Assembly (NCBI GenBank): GCA_015056655.1
Contig: SVFV01000003.1
Span: forward strand, 62,001 to 126,000
Length of the DNA stretch: 64,000 nucleotides
Direction: 5' to 3'
From: Butyrivibrio sp.
GTDB taxonomy: Bacteria; Bacillota; Clostridia; Lachnospirales; Lachnospiraceae
Shown here: positions 25,313 through 34,928 of the stretch, piece after piece
Layout of the letters: each line of letters opens with the position of its first letter
Numbering within the stretch: the first letter of the stretch is position 1
The notes under the pieces: model-generated
Seen by the model: the letters and a program-made list of their open reading frames with translations, nothing else
The model's database searches: none
Told to the model about the DNA's origin: nothing
Translations under genes and position numbers: made by a program

Positions 25313-26431
25313 TTAAAGTATGTCGTTTCTCTTTACATAAGTAGGTGTAACACCGTTTGAAGCAATTGTCTTAAGCTTCTTAATCTCAGCCCACTTATCA
25401 ACTACTGCTCTCTCTATTCTCACGCCCTCTGCGATATCAGCGTATGAAAGGATGATAGAATCTTTGATCACAGCGCCCTGACCGATATGTACATTACGAC
25501 CAATGATAGAGTTCTCTACTCTTCCTTCGATGATACTGCCGTTACAGATCATTGAATTCTTAACACTTGATCCGCTCACGTATTTTGAAGGACAAGCATC
25601 TGTTGTTCTTGTGTAAATCTGCCAGCCGGGTCTGAAGAGTTCATTAGCTGTGCTATAGTCAAGAAGCTCAATGTTAGCTCTGTAATAATCATCAAGACTT
25701 GTGATAGCTGCGAAGTATCCCTTGTGGAGATATCCTCTGACATCCATATCGTTACATGCAATGTTCAGCATATCAGCAAAGGAATAAGCTGATGATTCAT
25801 TTCTTGCTCTCTTGATCAGATAGAGAAATAGTTCCTTTGACATAACATAGGTATCCATGGAAATGTTCTTTTCCTTGGCTGTTCCCATGTTTCTCTCGAT
25901 GGAGGAAACACCCTTCTGCTTATTAAGATTAAGGATGTTACAACCTCTGTAGTAGTCCTTAGCCTGATCAACCTTGTGGTACATGATTGTGATATCAGTT
26001 CCGGTTGATACATGGAAATCAAGGAGCTGCTGGAAGTCCTGCTTATATACCATGTAGCTGGGAGCTATAACAACATAGTCTCTGGGTGTACGCTCTATCT
26101 GCTCGATATTTTCCATGTAGGCGTTGATATCTGTATTGTAGATGGAGCTTGCGCCATTGTTCTGAGTAAACATCATCTGAAGGCTACCGCGCTTAGAATT
26201 GATGTTGTAATGACGTCCAGATCCAATATGCTCAACAATTGAACGAGGTCTTGAATTCAGGTAAACATGAATCTTATCGAGACCAGAATTACTCATGTTT
26301 GAAATAGGAAAATCGATTACACGGAATCTTCCAAGGAAGGAAAAAGCTCCGATTGGTCTGTAATCATGTAATCCCTCTACTCTTATGTAATTAGGTGCGG
26401 AATTAATAACTCCTAATGCTTTATGTGCCAT
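25313..26431 (-). CDS. glgD: Glucose-1-phosphate adenylyltransferase regulatory-type subunit GlgD
   Basis: The 372-residue protein resembles GlgC in fold (FRVIDFPISNMSNSGLDKIHVYL) and has a C-terminal left-handed beta-helix, but it lacks the intact GGxGxRL nucleotide loop, as is typical for GlgD. In Geobacillus GlgD enhances GlgC in a hetero-oligomer. Its ATG overlaps the glgC stop (TAATG), so translation is coupled. Start region [20 protein letters not shown]. Confidence 0.95.
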   Translation of the reverse strand: MAHKALGVINSAPNYIRVEGLHDYRPIGAFSFLGRFRVIDFPISNMSNSGLDKIHVYLNSRPRSIVEHIGSGRHYNINSKRGSLQMMFTQNNGASSIYNTDINAYMENIEQIERTPRDYVVIAPSYMVYKQDFQQLLDFHVSTGTDITIMYHKVDQAKDYYRGCNILNLNKQKGVSSIERNMGTAKEKNISMDTYVMSKELFLYLIKRARNESSAYSFADMLNIACNDMDVRGYLHKGYFAAITSLDDYYRANIELLDYSTANELFRPGWQIYTRTTDACPSKYVSGSSVKNSMICNGSIIEGRVENSIIGRNVHIGQGAVIKDSIILSYADIAEGVRIERAVVDKWAEIKKLKTIASNGVTPTYVKRNDIL

Positions 26432-27570
26432 TATTTATCCTCCCCCTTTACATTTTTTGCAACAAGGAGGATTTCCTCGCTCTTCTTGCTTCCAACTGTA
26501 GTGTTCTTGCCAATCTTGACATTGTCAGCTACTAAAGCTCTCGTTACAGTTGCACCCTCCTCAACTACAGCACCGGGCATAAGAACGGAGTCGATTACCT
26601 TTGCTCCCTCTGCAACCTTGGTATTAGAGAAAAGAACAGAGTTGGTAACCTGACCTTCTACGTCAACACCCTGAGACATATATGCTCTGTCAACCTTAGC
26701 CTTAGGTCCAATGTATGCAGGAAGTGTAGCAGTGTCCTCTGTGTAAATCTTCCAGGAGCTGTCATCAAGATCAAGTTCATTGTTCTCGAGAAGGTCCATG
26801 TTTGCTTCCCAGAGGGAATCGATTGTTCCTACATCCTTCCAATATCCTGAGAACTCATAAGCATAGAGTCCCTTACCTTCATTCAGCATTACAGGGATGA
26901 AGTCCTTACCAAAGTCATGGCTGGAATCAGGATTCTTCATATCCTCCATGAGCATCTTACGCATGAGCTTCCAATTGAAAATATAAATACCCATGGATGC
27001 AAGGTTGCTCTTAGGCTTAGCAGGCTTTTCCTCAAATTCTGTAATTCTCATATCCTTATCAGTATTCATGATACCGAAGCGGCTGGCTTCCCTCATAGGA
27101 ACGCCAATTACAGCAATTGTAGCATCTGCATTATGCTCTTTATGGAAAGCGAGCATCTTGGCATAATTCATTTTATAGATGTGATCGCCTGAAAGTACCA
27201 GAAGGTACTCAGGATCGTAGTTGTCAATAAAGTCGATATTCTGAGAAATCGCATCAGCAGTTCCGCGATATACATCAAGGCCACAGTCAGCCTTCTCTCT
27301 GGGTGTAAGAACAAAGACACCACTATCTCTGGTATCAAGTCCCCAGCGTCCGCCTGCTGCAACATAACTGTTCAAGAGTACAGATTCATACTGAGTCAGT
27401 ACTCCCACAATGTCAATTCCACTATTTGCACAGTTACTCAATGGGAAATCGATGATACGATACTTTCCGCCATAAGCTACAGCGGGTTTGGCCACCTTAT
27501 TGGTGAGGTCATGGAGTCTGCTACCTCGACCGCCGGCAAGAATCATAGCCAACATATTCGTCTGAGCCAT
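26431..27570 (-). CDS. glgC: Glucose-1-phosphate adenylyltransferase catalytic subunit GlgC
   Basis: The 379-residue protein has the pyrophosphorylase loop [31 protein letters not shown] and [11 protein letters not shown], and C-terminal hexapeptide repeats. It makes ADP-glucose from glucose-1-phosphate and ATP, the committed step of glycogen synthesis. It is followed at once by glgD. Glycogen synthase and branching enzyme genes are not in this window. AGAGAGG precedes the ATG. Confidence 0.97.
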   Translation of the reverse strand: MAQTNMLAMILAGGRGSRLHDLTNKVAKPAVAYGGKYRIIDFPLSNCANSGIDIVGVLTQYESVLLNSYVAAGGRWGLDTRDSGVFVLTPREKADCGLDVYRGTADAISQNIDFIDNYDPEYLLVLSGDHIYKMNYAKMLAFHKEHNADATIAVIGVPMREASRFGIMNTDKDMRITEFEEKPAKPKSNLASMGIYIFNWKLMRKMLMEDMKNPDSSHDFGKDFIPVMLNEGKGLYAYEFSGYWKDVGTIDSLWEANMDLLENNELDLDDSSWKIYTEDTATLPAYIGPKAKVDRAYMSQGVDVEGQVTNSVLFSNTKVAEGAKVIDSVLMPGAVVEEGATVTRALVADNVKIGKNTTVGSKKSEEILLVAKNVKGEDK

Positions 27571-27650
27571 ATAGATTACCTCTCTTAAGAAAATTTATAA
27601 ATTTATTATAAATTCATTTTAAGCGTTTTGCACAAATACCGCAACCAAAA
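27571..27650 (-). promoter_or_regulatory. Candidate glgC promoter
   Basis: A perfect TATAAT lies on the minus strand at 27610-27605, about 35 bases before the glgC ATG. A weak -35 (TTGTGC) is about 19 bases upstream. The rest of 27571-27806 is AT-rich, with a duplicated AAAATTGGCAG and a small CCTTC/GAAGG stem near 27734. Confidence 0.45.
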
Positions 27651-27806
27651 ATCCGCATATTTTGGGGAAAAATTGGCAGAAAATTGGCAGAAAATATAGG
27701 CTTTGGTTTATGCCTTCTCTGCAAAATACAGTTACCTTCTGCTGACGCTGAAGGTCAACGTAGATACAAAGGCCTTAAAAAATAAACAAGGTAAATAATC
27801 AGTGTT

Positions 27807-27839
27807 AAAAATCCGGAAGTTTTTGGCTTCCGGATTTTT
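27807..27839. terminator. Terminator of the LytTR/floA operon region
   Basis: This perfect 13-bp stem (AAAAATCCGGAAG with CTTCCGGATTTTT) has T runs on both strands. It lies just after the stop codon of the minus-strand LytTR gene. Confidence 0.9.
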
Positions 27840-27850
27840 ATTTTGTAGGC

Positions 27851-28567
27851 TTATAGTTTTTGTTTTAATTCATCATATTTCTCAGAGGTCATAAGAGCGG
27901 TTTCATTGGTATCTTTAAGAGTTACTGTGTATGTCCAGCGTCCGTAGACCTCTAGCTTTTTAATAGAATCAACTCTTATGATGTATGATTTGTGGCAACG
28001 GATAAAGCTTGAATCAAGCTTTTCCTCGAGAGATGTAAGAGACTGCGAAGTGAGGAATACTTCGTCTTTTGTGACGATCCGAGACATTCCGTCGCTACGC
28101 TCAATCATTATGATGTCCTTTATGTCTACGAGGTTTATTTCTTCCTTGCCCTTGATTATGAGCTTTTCATGCGAAGGCTCTAGTTTTGCCTGTTCATTCT
28201 TTGTTTCTGTCATACCCTTAATTCTCTCAAGAGTTTTTGAGATTCGCTTCATGTCGAAGGGCTTTACGAGGTAGTCGAAGGCATAGATTTCAAAAGCATT
28301 CGCCATGTACTCACTATGAGCTGTGGCAAAGACGATTTTTACTTTGGGATCAACTTCTGTGATTGCCTTTGCGCATTCTAGTCCGCTCTCCCCGCCAAGG
28401 TCGATGTCCATGAACACAACCTGTGGGCGGAATTTCATAAAATCACTTATAGCGGATGCGAAGTTACCACAGGAAGCTACCACGCTGCAGCCCTCATTTT
28501 TCTCTATCATTTTCCCAAGGATGATTCGGATCTGTTCCTCATCCTCAACTACCATAACTTTGATCAT
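27851..28567 (-). CDS. LytTR-family response regulator (AgrA/LytR type)
   Basis: The product has a receiver (VMVVEDEEQIR, phospho-acceptor in VVFMDIDLGG, FATAHS, VKPFD) and a C-terminal LytTR DNA-binding domain (FIRCHKSYIIRVDSIKKLEVYG). The ATG at 28567 has GGGG six bases upstream; an alternative ATG at 28579 overlaps the floA stop as TAATG. It is the last gene of an operon that starts with a Spo0B-type sensor kinase and has nfeD and floA in between. It most likely takes phosphate from that kinase. Confidence 0.92.
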   Translation of the reverse strand: MIKVMVVEDEEQIRIILGKMIEKNEGCSVVASCGNFASAISDFMKFRPQVVFMDIDLGGESGLECAKAITEVDPKVKIVFATAHSEYMANAFEIYAFDYLVKPFDMKRISKTLERIKGMTETKNEQAKLEPSHEKLIIKGKEEINLVDIKDIIMIERSDGMSRIVTKDEVFLTSQSLTSLEEKLDSSFIRCHKSYIIRVDSIKKLEVYGRWTYTVTLKDTNETALMTSEKYDELKQKL

Positions 28568-28578
28568 ACCAATCCCCA

Positions 28579-29541
28579 TTACTTATCAGTCTTTTTATCT
28601 ACGTACTCCATAACGCCATTGCCGATGTCATTCTTCATCTTGGTGTCAGCCTGTACATTCTGCAATTTGTAATAATCAAATACTCCGAGTTTTCCGGACT
28701 TAAGTGCTTCTGCCATTGCTCTTGGAACATCTGCTTCAGCCTTAACAACTTCAGCTTTCATCTCCTGCTCGAGAGCAACTGCCATTGCTCTTCTCTCTTC
28801 AGCCTTTGCCTGAGCAATCTTTGTATTCGCTTCAGCCTGGAGGCTCTGAAGGTTAGCACCGATGTTTCGGCCAATGTCGATGTCAGCTATATCAATGGAG
28901 ATGATCTCATAAGCAGTCCCGGAATCAAGTCCCTTTTCAAGAACGACCTTGGAGATGTCATCAGGGTTTTCAAGAACGCTACTGTGGGTCTGAGCAGAGC
29001 CGACAGTTGTTACTATTCCTTCACCAACTCTTGCAAGGACCGTTGCTTCTCCTGCACCACCAATGAGCTGATTGATGTTTGTTCTTACAGTTACTCTCGC
29101 TTTTACAAGGAGCTCGATACCATCCTTTGCCACTGCAGAAATCTGAGGTGTCTCGATTACCTTAGGCGTTACACTCATTGTTACAGCTTCGAACACATCA
29201 CGTCCTGCAAGATCAATCGCTGAAGCCTGTTCAAAGGTCAGGTCCATGCCTGCTCTTTCAGCAGCAATAAGAGCGTTTATTACGCTGTCTACATTACCTC
29301 CTGCAAGATAGTGAGCTTCAAGCTCATTTGTCTTTACTGCGATTCCAGCCTTTGTTGCCTTGATCATAGGGCTTACAATTCTAACAGGCTTTACTCTTCT
29401 AAGCTTCATTCCAACAAGTGAAAAGATGCTGATCTTCACTCCACTGGCGATTGCTGAAATCCACATTCCCACAGGAATAACTGTGAAAAATACAATAAGT
29501 AATACGACGATAAGTGCTGCGATAATGATAGGTGCGTTCAT
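28579..29541 (-). CDS. floA: Flotillin-like protein FloA
   Basis: The 320-residue protein has one N-terminal hydrophobic hairpin ([19 protein letters not shown]), an SPFH-type core ([20 protein letters not shown]) and the Ala/Glu-rich helical region [20 protein letters not shown]. Length and sequence fit Bacillus FloA (YqfA). FloA organises membrane microdomains and acts with NfeD-type partners. The nfeD gene is directly upstream. The gene is inside a two-component operon, which is not the standard arrangement. GGAGGGAAC precedes the ATG. Confidence 0.95.
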   Translation of the reverse strand: MNAPIIIAALIVVLLIVFFTVIPVGMWISAIASGVKISIFSLVGMKLRRVKPVRIVSPMIKATKAGIAVKTNELEAHYLAGGNVDSVINALIAAERAGMDLTFEQASAIDLAGRDVFEAVTMSVTPKVIETPQISAVAKDGIELLVKARVTVRTNINQLIGGAGEATVLARVGEGIVTTVGSAQTHSSVLENPDDISKVVLEKGLDSGTAYEIISIDIADIDIGRNIGANLQSLQAEANTKIAQAKAEERRAMAVALEQEMKAEVVKAEADVPRAMAEALKSGKLGVFDYYKLQNVQADTKMKNDIGNGVMEYVDKKTDK

Positions 29542-29642
29542 TTTGTTCCCTCCTTAAATAAAACTCTTCTCCACAATTTTCGTTTATACAAACATGTTAA
29601 GATCAGGTTTTATATACTTTCTTCATTTAAGTTTGTTATACA

Positions 29643-30116
29643 TTAACTTTCAACGAATATTCTGTTATTTTTAATTGCTGTTATTGTAAGATTTGTTCCT
29701 TTTTTGATATATCCTGAAGCCTCTATATCAAGCTTTACACCATCAAATTCACCCTTCCCCGAAGGCTTTAAGTCTGTCAGCGCAACTCCCTTTTTACCAA
29801 TCAGATATTCCATATCCTTTTCCTCGATGAAAAGGTTTTTGCCCTGCAGATCAGTATCAAGCTTTATCGGCGATTTAATGGACTTGGAATTAAATACTAC
29901 TATGCTGATCACCAGCATAACCGCGATTACCACAATGGCAATCACACCTGCAATAATTCTCTCTGGCATTGTTCGCCCTGTCAGGAAAATCCCCGCTACT
30001 GTACATACGATTCCGCATATTCCAGGGACTCCAAAGCCCGGCAGATAAACCTCTACGCCAATCAGAATTATTCCGATTACAAGGGCTACTATACCCACAA
30101 TCTGTACTGCTCCCAT
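29643..30116 (-). CDS. NfeD-family membrane protein
   Basis: The 157-residue protein has three or four membrane segments in its first 75 residues (VGIVALVIGIILIGVEVYLPG, then two more) and a soluble C-terminal OB-fold domain (GKKGVALTDLKPSGKGEFDG). It is the short NfeD form without the ClpP-like protease domain. Such proteins pair with flotillins in Bacillus. It lies between the sensor kinase and floA on the same strand, with a GGAGAAAAG site. Confidence 0.93.
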   Translation of the reverse strand: MGAVQIVGIVALVIGIILIGVEVYLPGFGVPGICGIVCTVAGIFLTGRTMPERIIAGVIAIVVIAVMLVISIVVFNSKSIKSPIKLDTDLQGKNLFIEEKDMEYLIGKKGVALTDLKPSGKGEFDGVKLDIEASGYIKKGTNLTITAIKNNRIFVES

Positions 30117-30169
30117 AGCTTTTCTCCTCTATAATATTCTTTCAATTCTTACAAGGTAAATACATTTTC

Positions 30170-30943
30170 TTACGCATTCTTTTCAAATTCCACTGCAAAA
30201 ACAGTCTTCTCATTATCAGTAGTTACTTCAATTTTTCCATGATTTTCATCAAGAATCTGCGAAACTATCGCAAGTCCCATTCCATGACCTTCTTCCTTTT
30301 TCGTGGTAAATCCCTTTTTGAAGATATCTTTTTTAATGTCATCCGGAATCTTAGGGCCATTATCTTCTACTTCAAAAATATATTTCTCAGGTGTCTCTGT
30401 GATGTTGATTCTTAGCTGTTTTTCTTTTATCTGCTGGTCTGAAACATCATTTATTTCATACTCTGATTTATCAGTTTGGTCTGCTTCCAAAAGTGCTCTT
30501 ATGGCATTATCTGTCAGGTTTGAAATAACCTTGCAAAGGTCCCAGTCCTCAATTCTGATTTCCTTCAGATCCGACTTCACCTCTATTACCATCTCGATAT
30601 TTTTTGAATCACATTCAGCAAGCTTTGCCGCAAGTAGTGCATTTAGTGCAGGCTTTGATGTCTTGATGGCTTTTCCTGTTTTTAGAAGATCCTTATAGAC
30701 CTTTTTGAGATAGGCATTCATTTCCTCATATTCTTCAAGCTCCATAAGTCCGTAGATTACCTGAAGATGATTAAGGTAGTCATGTCTGTCCATCCTCAGC
30801 TTGTCATTAAGTTTTCCAAGGTTCTCGATGCTTTCCCGGAGCGCTTCGTTTCTCTTTGTAAGTCTCAAGTAACTAATTGCAAGAATCATAAGGCACCCAA
30901 GAAGTATCACAAGCAGTATTACCAAAATCAGCAGGTAAACCAT
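30170..30943 (-). CDS. Sensor histidine kinase with Spo0B-like dimerisation domain
   Basis: The start MVYLLILVILLV is set by GGGGAGGG directly upstream. One N-terminal membrane segment is followed by a helix and the phospho-acceptor motif RHDYLNHLQVIYGL, characteristic of the Spo0B_a/citrate-sensor and AgrC type kinases. The ATPase domain follows (NLTDNAIRALLEA, VEDNGPKIP, GHGMGLAIV). There is no extracellular sensor domain, so it probably senses through the membrane or through partners. The LytTR regulator three genes downstream is the natural partner. NfeD and FloA sit between them. Confidence 0.9.
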   Translation of the reverse strand: MVYLLILVILLVILLGCLMILAISYLRLTKRNEALRESIENLGKLNDKLRMDRHDYLNHLQVIYGLMELEEYEEMNAYLKKVYKDLLKTGKAIKTSKPALNALLAAKLAECDSKNIEMVIEVKSDLKEIRIEDWDLCKVISNLTDNAIRALLEADQTDKSEYEINDVSDQQIKEKQLRINITETPEKYIFEVEDNGPKIPDDIKKDIFKKGFTTKKEEGHGMGLAIVSQILDENHGKIEVTTDNEKTVFAVEFEKNA

Positions 30944-31065
30944 TTTCCCTCCCCAAACATATTCCGTGATCACGTTCTGATATTAAGATAGCATTTCCAT
31001 ATAGTTAAACAATTACTATCCTCTCAATTATACAAATTGGACTCTGAACTGTCATTTAGATAAAG

Positions 31066-31094
31066 AAAGGGCTTTGGCAAAAACCAAAACCCAT
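31066..31094 (-). terminator. Terminator of the GH35 gene
   Basis: Stem GGGCTTTGG with CCAAAACCC (one mismatch), six-base loop, then a U-rich tail on the minus strand, a few bases after the GH35 stop. Confidence 0.8.
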
Positions 31095-31100
31095 TAATTT

Positions 31101-32903
31101 TTATCCTATGTCAGGTTCATCTCTAAGTACAATGGAATCCTTGTTCTTTCCTTCTGTCTCGAACATGATGATTTCGTTTGCGCCTTTCTTTAAAAGAGGT
31201 GCAGGAATGTAGAGTCTCTTCTGAGGTCCAATTTCCCAGTAGCGACCAAGGTTGAAGCCATTTAAGAATGCACAGCCCTTGCCCCAGCCTTCAAAATCAA
31301 GGAAGGTGTCACAGGGTTCATCCACTTCAAAGGTGAATTTAAAGAAAGCAGGAGTGCCTTCGATGTAACCCTTATTAAAGTCCACTTTATCTACGTTATC
31401 AAGAGGAAGTGTGTAGATGTCCCAGTTGTTGTGCATGTGTCCATTTATCTGAACGCACTGGCCAATGCCCTTTCTCTGATGTTCCATACGTGGTCCAAAG
31501 TTCACACGTCCCATATTCTCAACGAGAATATCCAGATCCTTACCTCTCTGGGAAAGCTTCATCTGTTCATCTAAAGGTAAAGCCATGGCTTTAGCGACTT
31601 CTTCATCGCTCAATATTTCTGCCTCTTTGTTAAGTTCAAGGTCGTATAGTGTAACCAGAGGCTTTTTATCAACAAGGATATTTGCTCTGTCAGCTGTCTC
31701 CCATAGTCTTATCTTTGCGATGGCATCCTCAGTTTCAAGTGTTGAATGATACAAAATATATCCATAGCTCTGGTCAAGCTTTTCCATGCTTACAGGGAAA
31801 ACACTGCTATGCTTTTTACTTATATCATCAAGCACAGCGAAAAGGCTTACCTTATCCTGAACCTTCAGTTCTCCGTAAGAAGCGCGCTTAATCTCATACT
31901 CCTTAAGCTCTGAAACGTCAGGTATTTCCGTATACTTTGCAATAACCTCTTTATACCTTCTGTATTTTTCAGTTATCCTGCCATCCTCTGTAAGAATTGC
32001 ATCATAGTCATAGCTTGTAACATCAGGTGTGAGCTCGTCATAATAGTTACTGCCATTCATGAAGCCAAAGTTCGTTCCGCCCTCGAACATGTAGATATTT
32101 ACGTTGCCCATTTCCAGCATGTCATCAAGATCTTTTACACTCTCTTCCAGGTTGCCTCTCATGTGGCCACCATTTCCCCAGTGATCAAACCAGCCAACCC
32201 AGAATTCAGCGCACATGAGCGGACCGCCATTTGTATAGTTTTGGAGGACAGCAAAACGTTCCTTAGTACGTGATCCAAAATTTCCAGTAGGATGTGCGCC
32301 TTCCAATACTCCACCATTTAAGCTCTCAGGGAAAGGTCCATCACTTGTAATAAGAGGAACATTTACTCCATGCTTTTTCATAATGTCCATTATGCGCTGC
32401 ATATAGCTTTTGTCATTTGCATAATAGCCATACTCATTTTCTATCTGCATAAGGATTACATTTCCGCCATTAGTTATCTGATACTTGGTAATCATTGGCA
32501 TCAGAACATCATAGTAATCCTCAACCGCCTTCATAAATGGCTCGTAATTTACTCGAAGACGCATTCCATCCTCTTTAAGGAGCCATGCGGGGAGTCCGCC
32601 AAATTCCCACTCCGCACAGATGTAGGGTGAAGGACGAAGTATCAGCTTAAGTCCAACCTCCTGTGTGAGTTTAATGAATTTCTCCAAATCAAGCATGCCC
32701 TCAAAGCAAAATTCTCCCTTCTTGGGCTCATGCATGTTCCAGGGTATATATGTCTCAACGGTGTTGCCACCCATTGCTTTCAATTTTAATAGTCTGTCTT
32801 TCCAGTATTCAGGTACGGTACGAAAATAATGAAATGCTCCGGAAATGATCTTAAATTTTTTTCCATCCAGATAAAATTTATCTTTTACTTCAAAGGTTCC
32901 CAT
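31101..32903 (-). CDS. GH35 beta-galactosidase
   Basis: The start MGTFEVKDKFYLDGK has a GAGGATC site; an extended frame to 32945 lacks one. The 600-residue enzyme has the GH35 motifs SGAFHYFRTVPEYW, NTVETYIPWNMHEP, acid/base Glu in LMQIENEYGYY (near 154) and nucleophile Glu in CAEFWVGWFDHWG (near 232), then C-terminal beta-sandwich domains. No signal peptide, so it cleaves imported galactosides. It follows the binding-protein gene but beyond a terminator and a two-hairpin element, so it may be partly uncoupled. Confidence 0.94.
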   Translation of the reverse strand: MGTFEVKDKFYLDGKKFKIISGAFHYFRTVPEYWKDRLLKLKAMGGNTVETYIPWNMHEPKKGEFCFEGMLDLEKFIKLTQEVGLKLILRPSPYICAEWEFGGLPAWLLKEDGMRLRVNYEPFMKAVEDYYDVLMPMITKYQITNGGNVILMQIENEYGYYANDKSYMQRIMDIMKKHGVNVPLITSDGPFPESLNGGVLEGAHPTGNFGSRTKERFAVLQNYTNGGPLMCAEFWVGWFDHWGNGGHMRGNLEESVKDLDDMLEMGNVNIYMFEGGTNFGFMNGSNYYDELTPDVTSYDYDAILTEDGRITEKYRRYKEVIAKYTEIPDVSELKEYEIKRASYGELKVQDKVSLFAVLDDISKKHSSVFPVSMEKLDQSYGYILYHSTLETEDAIAKIRLWETADRANILVDKKPLVTLYDLELNKEAEILSDEEVAKAMALPLDEQMKLSQRGKDLDILVENMGRVNFGPRMEHQRKGIGQCVQINGHMHNNWDIYTLPLDNVDKVDFNKGYIEGTPAFFKFTFEVDEPCDTFLDFEGWGKGCAFLNGFNLGRYWEIGPQKRLYIPAPLLKKGANEIIMFETEGKNKDSIVLRDEPDIG

Positions 32904-32974
32904 AATGATCCTCGCAAAATCGAATAATGAAATAGATCTGCGCATCCATAGCGGAGCGTTCTTTGTCTATAGGG

Positions 32975-33012
32975 TAAAAAAAGGGAATACCAGCGAATAT
33001 ACCGGTATTCCC
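32975..33012 (-). terminator. Terminator after the galactoside binding-protein gene
   Basis: Stem GGGAATACC with GGTATTCCC and a run of seven U on the minus strand, about 110 bases after the binding-protein stop and beyond repeat copy 2. Confidence 0.88.
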
Positions 33013-33048
33013 TTTTCAAAAGCTAAAATTCTGCCCTCGCATTGAAAG

Positions 33049-33120
33049 AGGAAGTTCGACTCTCGCTTTGCTCGATCGAACTAAGTAGTACGCTAAGCTC
33101 GAAAATACCTCGCTAAGCGA
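33049..33120 (-). repeat. Intra-operonic two-hairpin element, copy 2 (after binding-protein gene)
   Basis: It abuts the binding-protein stop codon. Stem next to the stop: CGCT-A-AGC with GCT-A-AGCG (33091-33098/33112-33119). Outer stem: GTTCGA with TCGAAC (33054-33059/33076-33081) around CTCTCGCTTTGCTCGA. Both stems keep pairing with bases that differ from copies 1 and 3. Confidence 0.88.
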
Positions 33121-34791
33121 TTACTTATACAGAGCATCCATCTGAGACTGAAGTGCTGCTGCAACATCAGCGATACCAGCCTGCTCAAGAGAAGCCTGCA
33201 TCTCAGCTACGATTTCCTCAGCTGTGCCTGTGTACTTACCAAAGGAGATCTGCTTCATGTAGTTTGTATAAACTTCGTTACAGTTGTCGATCTTAGCCTG
33301 GATAGCATCTACATCAGGAACAAACTGTCCATAAGGATAGTCGATCTTAACCTTGTCATACTTAGCATAGAGCTCGTCAATCTTATCCCAGTTACGTGTA
33401 GCATCTCTGATCTCGAGGTCGTCGTTACGTCCCCACCAGTAGTTTGTCATACCGTTGATGTTGTCTGTGCTTGAATCAAATCCATCAGGAGTTGTTCTAA
33501 GACCTTCATCATTGATAGCGTAGGAAACGCCCTCGATACCATAGTTGAAGAGCTTGTAGCAGTCAGGATCGTTTCTGATAAGGTCATATACCATAAGTGC
33601 TCTCTCGGGGTTCTGAGATGCAGCTGAAACTGCCATAGCACCATGTGTGATTGAAAGAGCTACAACGTTGTCTGTCTCTTCACCAAAGTAGAAGAAGCCT
33701 GACTCTGCGTTCGGATCATCAGCATAGATTGTGTTTGCTTCGTTAGCTGAGCAAAGATCTGTCCATGTCTGTGTGTGGTGCTGCTCTGCTGCAACCTGAC
33801 CTACACGATACTCATCTCTGTTCTGTGAAGATGTGTTGTTGAGAACGTCTGTAGGCCATACACCAATCTCATCCCACTCCTTCATCATCTTTGCATATTC
33901 AACAAGTGAATCTGTCTCTGTCATAACAGGAGTAACAACTGTGTAAAGGTCATCCTTTGTGCCGCCCCAAAGAGCGCCAGTTGCAAGACCATCAATTGCT
34001 ACGAAGTTTGTGTGTGAAGAAATCCAGCCGTTAGCCATCTGTGCATACTGTGTTCCGTCTGAATCCCAAACTGCCTTAAGTTCCGGATGATTTTCCTTTA
34101 CAAATGCAAAGTATGTTGTGAGGTCTTCCCAGCTGTGTACGCCGTCTGCAAGACCAGCATCCTTTGCCCAGTCAAGACGATAGATAAATCCGTGGTTTGT
34201 CCACTGTGCGTAGTTATCTTCAGGCATCAGATAGATGTCGCCATCATATTTACACATTTCCCAGTGATCTGCAGGTACGCTAGCCCATGTCTGAGGAGCG
34301 TAGGTCTGGAGCATCTCCTCTGAAAGAGGAAGGAAAGCACCATTCTTTGTATTCGGCCAAGCATCAAGCCAGTCAGATGCTGTACCAACAAGGTCTACAG
34401 AACCATCCATCTGTGCAAGTGTCAGATTGTAGTTTGCAAGATAGTCAGTCCACTCGATGTAATAAATCTCAAGCTCAGCATTAACCTTCTCTGTAAGGAT
34501 CTTATTGAGCTCTGTAAGCATCTCATCAAGACGCTCAGCAGCTTTTCCATCAGGTCTGTCACCTGTTGTCATGTAGTTGATGACTACATGCTCTGATGTG
34601 TCGATGTCTGATGCAGGAGCTGTTTCAGTTGCTGCATCGCTTTCTGAAGACTCAGCAGTCTCCCCGGACTCCTCAGTCTTTGTCTCTGTCTTGTCTGCTG
34701 TTGTACTTCCACCATTTGAAGCACCGCCACATGCAGCAAGTGAGAATGCCATTGTGGCACTCAGTAAAACCGACAATACCTTTTTCTTCAT
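33121..34791 (-). CDS. Sugar-binding lipoprotein, LplA/LipO type
   Basis: The 556-residue protein has a lipoprotein signal peptide (MKKKVLSVLLSATMAFSLAA, lipobox LAAC) and a Ser/Glu/Thr-rich tether. The large binding domain has the pattern of LplA/LipO-type proteins (VINYMTTGDRPDGKAAERL, MPEDNYAQWTNHGFIYRLDW, LMVYDLIRNDPDCYKLFNYG). It belongs with the LplB/LplC-like permeases upstream. GH35, GH2 and GH27 neighbours suggest beta- and alpha-galactosides. AGGAGGG precedes the ATG. Confidence 0.94.
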   Translation of the reverse strand: MKKKVLSVLLSATMAFSLAACGGASNGGSTTADKTETKTEESGETAESSESDAATETAPASDIDTSEHVVINYMTTGDRPDGKAAERLDEMLTELNKILTEKVNAELEIYYIEWTDYLANYNLTLAQMDGSVDLVGTASDWLDAWPNTKNGAFLPLSEEMLQTYAPQTWASVPADHWEMCKYDGDIYLMPEDNYAQWTNHGFIYRLDWAKDAGLADGVHSWEDLTTYFAFVKENHPELKAVWDSDGTQYAQMANGWISSHTNFVAIDGLATGALWGGTKDDLYTVVTPVMTETDSLVEYAKMMKEWDEIGVWPTDVLNNTSSQNRDEYRVGQVAAEQHHTQTWTDLCSANEANTIYADDPNAESGFFYFGEETDNVVALSITHGAMAVSAASQNPERALMVYDLIRNDPDCYKLFNYGIEGVSYAINDEGLRTTPDGFDSSTDNINGMTNYWWGRNDDLEIRDATRNWDKIDELYAKYDKVKIDYPYGQFVPDVDAIQAKIDNCNEVYTNYMKQISFGKYTGTAEEIVAEMQASLEQAGIADVAAALQSQMDALYK

Positions 34792-34856
34792 TTAATAACC
34801 CTCCTATGAAAGAAATGAATGTTATATCTAAACTCGCCTCCCGAGTTGAGATCACA

Positions 34857-34928
34857 AGGAAGTTCCGCTCTCGCTTCGCTCGCCGGAACACGTTCGCACT
34901 AGGCTCTAAAATACATCGCCAAGTGCTC
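34857..34928 (-). repeat. Intra-operonic two-hairpin element, copy 3 (after permease gene)
   Basis: Stem next to the permease stop: GCACT-A-GGC with GCC-A-AGTGC (34896-34904/34918-34926). Outer stem: GTTCCG with CGGAAC (34862-34867/34884-34889). Relative to copy 1, a G-C pair in the first stem has become C-G on both sides, and the outer stem is now perfect. Confidence 0.88.
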
